Shown: piece after piece, positions 35,152 to 36,750 of the stretch | Position numbering within the stretch: the stretch's first letter is position 1 | How the letters are laid out: each line of letters opens with the position of its first letter | Origin: Mycobacterium sp. | Lineage (GTDB): Bacteria; Actinomycetota; Actinomycetes; Mycobacteriales; Mycobacteriaceae | DNA length: 36,750 nucleotides | Assembly: GCA_022841565.1 (NCBI GenBank) | Contig: JALHRH010000013.1 | Location: forward strand, 1-36,750 | Direction of reading: 5' to 3' | Program-made: the position numbers and the translations under genes | Notes under the pieces: generated by a model | What the model saw: only the letters and a program-made list of their open reading frames with translations | Database searches by the model: none | Told to the model about the DNA's origin: nothing

Positions 35152-36230
35152 GATGGGGAGTGGTAATTATCGTCGGGGCCGCCGCCTTGACGGTTGTCAC
35201 CGGGTGGGCGCTGCTGGTGCCGCTGACCAAAAATATCGCGGTGTTACGCCCGCTCGCCCACGTGGACCGGCTCACCAGCATGCCCGAATACGCCCGGCTG
35301 GCCGCGCTCCGATTCTGGTCGATGCTGACCGCGCTCCTGCTCCTGCTGGTGATGTTCGCGACGGCCCTGCTGACCACCTCGCGCCCGGCCGGATTCTCCG
35401 CGGCCACCGACAATTTCGAAGCCGCCCACCCCGAAGACGTCATGGTCTGCCTAGGCCAGCCCGTCACCGACCCCACTACCGCAGGCTTTCTGAATTACTT
35501 TGTCCAACAACTACATAAGTTTCACACCCAGCGAATCGGCCTTACCTCGCCCACCCTACGGGTGGTGCCGCTGACCCATGACTACGACTATGCCGCCCAG
35601 CAGTTCGCTCGCTTCGCGGCGCTGGCAGGTTTGCAGCATCTGCTCGACACCACCAAGGCATTACCTGGCCCGCAAGCCGAGCAACTGCGTGCGGGCATCA
35701 ACGACTTCTCCCGCGAAGTCCGCTATGTCGACTACACCCGCAGCGTCCAAGACATCCTGGCGCTGTGCATGACCGGGTTCCCCTCCTTTGAGGACAAAAG
35801 CACCAGGCGGCGCTCGCTGATCTATCTGGGCTACAGCGACTTACGCGGCCCACACGAGACCAGGCCGTCGTTGTTTTCTGACCAGCAGGTCAAAGACATG
35901 GCCGTTGCCGGCGGGATCCAGATCAACGTGATCGACCGGGCCGACCTGCTCAAGTCTCCTCAGCAGTCCAACGAGGCGCTGGCCGGGATCGCGGCCGTCA
36001 CCGCGGGACGCTACAGCGTGTACAACCCGGCCGGCACCGCCGGTGTGTCGGGCTCCGATGTGAACCTGGCCGGCCTGCTGAACAAGGTGCGGGACAATCC
36101 CCCCAACGTCGTGCTGCCCAGCGGAACGGTGATCACCCGCCACTCCTGGGACTACCCCAACCTGCCGCTGCTCGGCTCGCTGGCGGTGACCACTGTGCTG
36201 TTCACCGCGCTGGCGGTGTTGCGCCGATGA
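35142..36230 (+). CDS. Membrane protein with two TMs flanking a possible degenerate vWA-like domain
   Basis: TMs at both ends (VVIIVGAAALTVVTGWALLVPL; WSMLTALLLLLVMFATALL; LPLLGSLAVTTVLFTALAVL); position in MoxR operon. Confidence 0.7.
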   Translation: MGVRWGVVIIVGAAALTVVTGWALLVPLTKNIAVLRPLAHVDRLTSMPEYARLAALRFWSMLTALLLLLVMFATALLTTSRPAGFSAATDNFEAAHPEDVMVCLGQPVTDPTTAGFLNYFVQQLHKFHTQRIGLTSPTLRVVPLTHDYDYAAQQFARFAALAGLQHLLDTTKALPGPQAEQLRAGINDFSREVRYVDYTRSVQDILALCMTGFPSFEDKSTRRRSLIYLGYSDLRGPHETRPSLFSDQQVKDMAVAGGIQINVIDRADLLKSPQQSNEALAGIAAVTAGRYSVYNPAGTAGVSGSDVNLAGLLNKVRDNPPNVVLPSGTVITRHSWDYPNLPLLGSLAVTTVLFTALAVLRR

Positions 36231-36750
36231 CGTTTCAACCGATTCTGTCTGCCTCCTCCCTCGTCGCGATCGCGGCGCTGCTGATCGCGATCCGGATGAC
36301 CGCCCTGTATCGACTGCTGATCCGTACTGGCAGCGGCCGCTACCGGCGGGTGCTACTACGCTGGGCGGGGCTGACCACGGCCGGGTTGTTGCTGGTGCTG
36401 GCCGCGGCCCGGCCCGGGCTGCCCCACGGCGAGCCCGGCGGGCAGGCCGTCAACACGGCGTTCTCCGGGACAGCCAACATCAACGTCTTCTTCGTCGTCG
36501 ACCGCTCCGTGGACGGCCGGGTGGACGACCACAGCGACGCCACCTCACGCATGTCAGGCATCCGCAGCGACATCACTGCACTGATCGACCAGTACCCACG
36601 GGCCCGCTTTGCCCTGATCGGCTTCGCTTCCCACGCCAGCCTCGAGTGGCCACTGTCGGATGACGTGTGGAGCCTCAAACCGTTGATTGCGGGCCTGTCC
36701 AGCTACACCGAAGTGCCCCCCGACGCCATGTTCCGGGTCAACGTCGGCGC
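36227..36750 (+). CDS. vWA-like (BatA-type) membrane protein, truncated by window end
   Basis: ATGA overlap with previous gene; two N-terminal hydrophobic segments, then INVFFVVDRSVDGRVDDHSDATSRMSGIRSDITALIDQYPRARFALIGFAS. ORF open at 36750. Confidence 0.75.
   Translation, partial: MTFQPILSASSLVAIAALLIAIRMTALYRLLIRTGSGRYRRVLLRWAGLTTAGLLLVLAAARPGLPHGEPGGQAVNTAFSGTANINVFFVVDRSVDGRVDDHSDATSRMSGIRSDITALIDQYPRARFALIGFASHASLEWPLSDDVWSLKPLIAGLSSYTEVPPDAMFRVNVG

Overview
This 36.75 kb window is high-GC mycobacterial chromosome (inference: a slow-growing non-tuberculous Mycobacterium). Most of it is syntenic with the M. tuberculosis Rv1467c-Rv1489 neighbourhood: fadE15, PE_PGRS, trxA/trxB1, echA12, an ABC-F ATPase, tetR, acn, Rv1476, ripA-ripB, moxR1-DUF58-vWA, then fabG1(mabA)-inhA-hemH, an Rv1486c-like gene, NfeD and SPFH genes, and a DoxX-like gene. 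The standout is a cassette at about 17.57-22.0 kb, between the moxR1 operon and mabA-inhA. On the minus strand it has a microbial rhodopsin of the xanthorhodopsin/Gloeobacter-rhodopsin type (DTE motif, Schiff-base Lys, antenna-type Gly), then a Brp/Blh-family retinal-forming beta-carotene dioxygenase, then a full-length paralogue of the cytochrome bc1 subunit QcrB. A TetR regulator is divergently transcribed, with a 10-bp-arm inverted repeat (9/10 match) between it and the rhodopsin. The gene order suggests a TetR-controlled light-driven proton-pump operon that includes a respiratory cytochrome b. Further right are a two-component system beside two related Pro-rich single-TM proteins, a degraded-looking stretch, and a second MoxR/DUF58/vWA-like operon that runs off the window end. 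All calls come from reading the sequence and recalled family knowledge; no searches were run.
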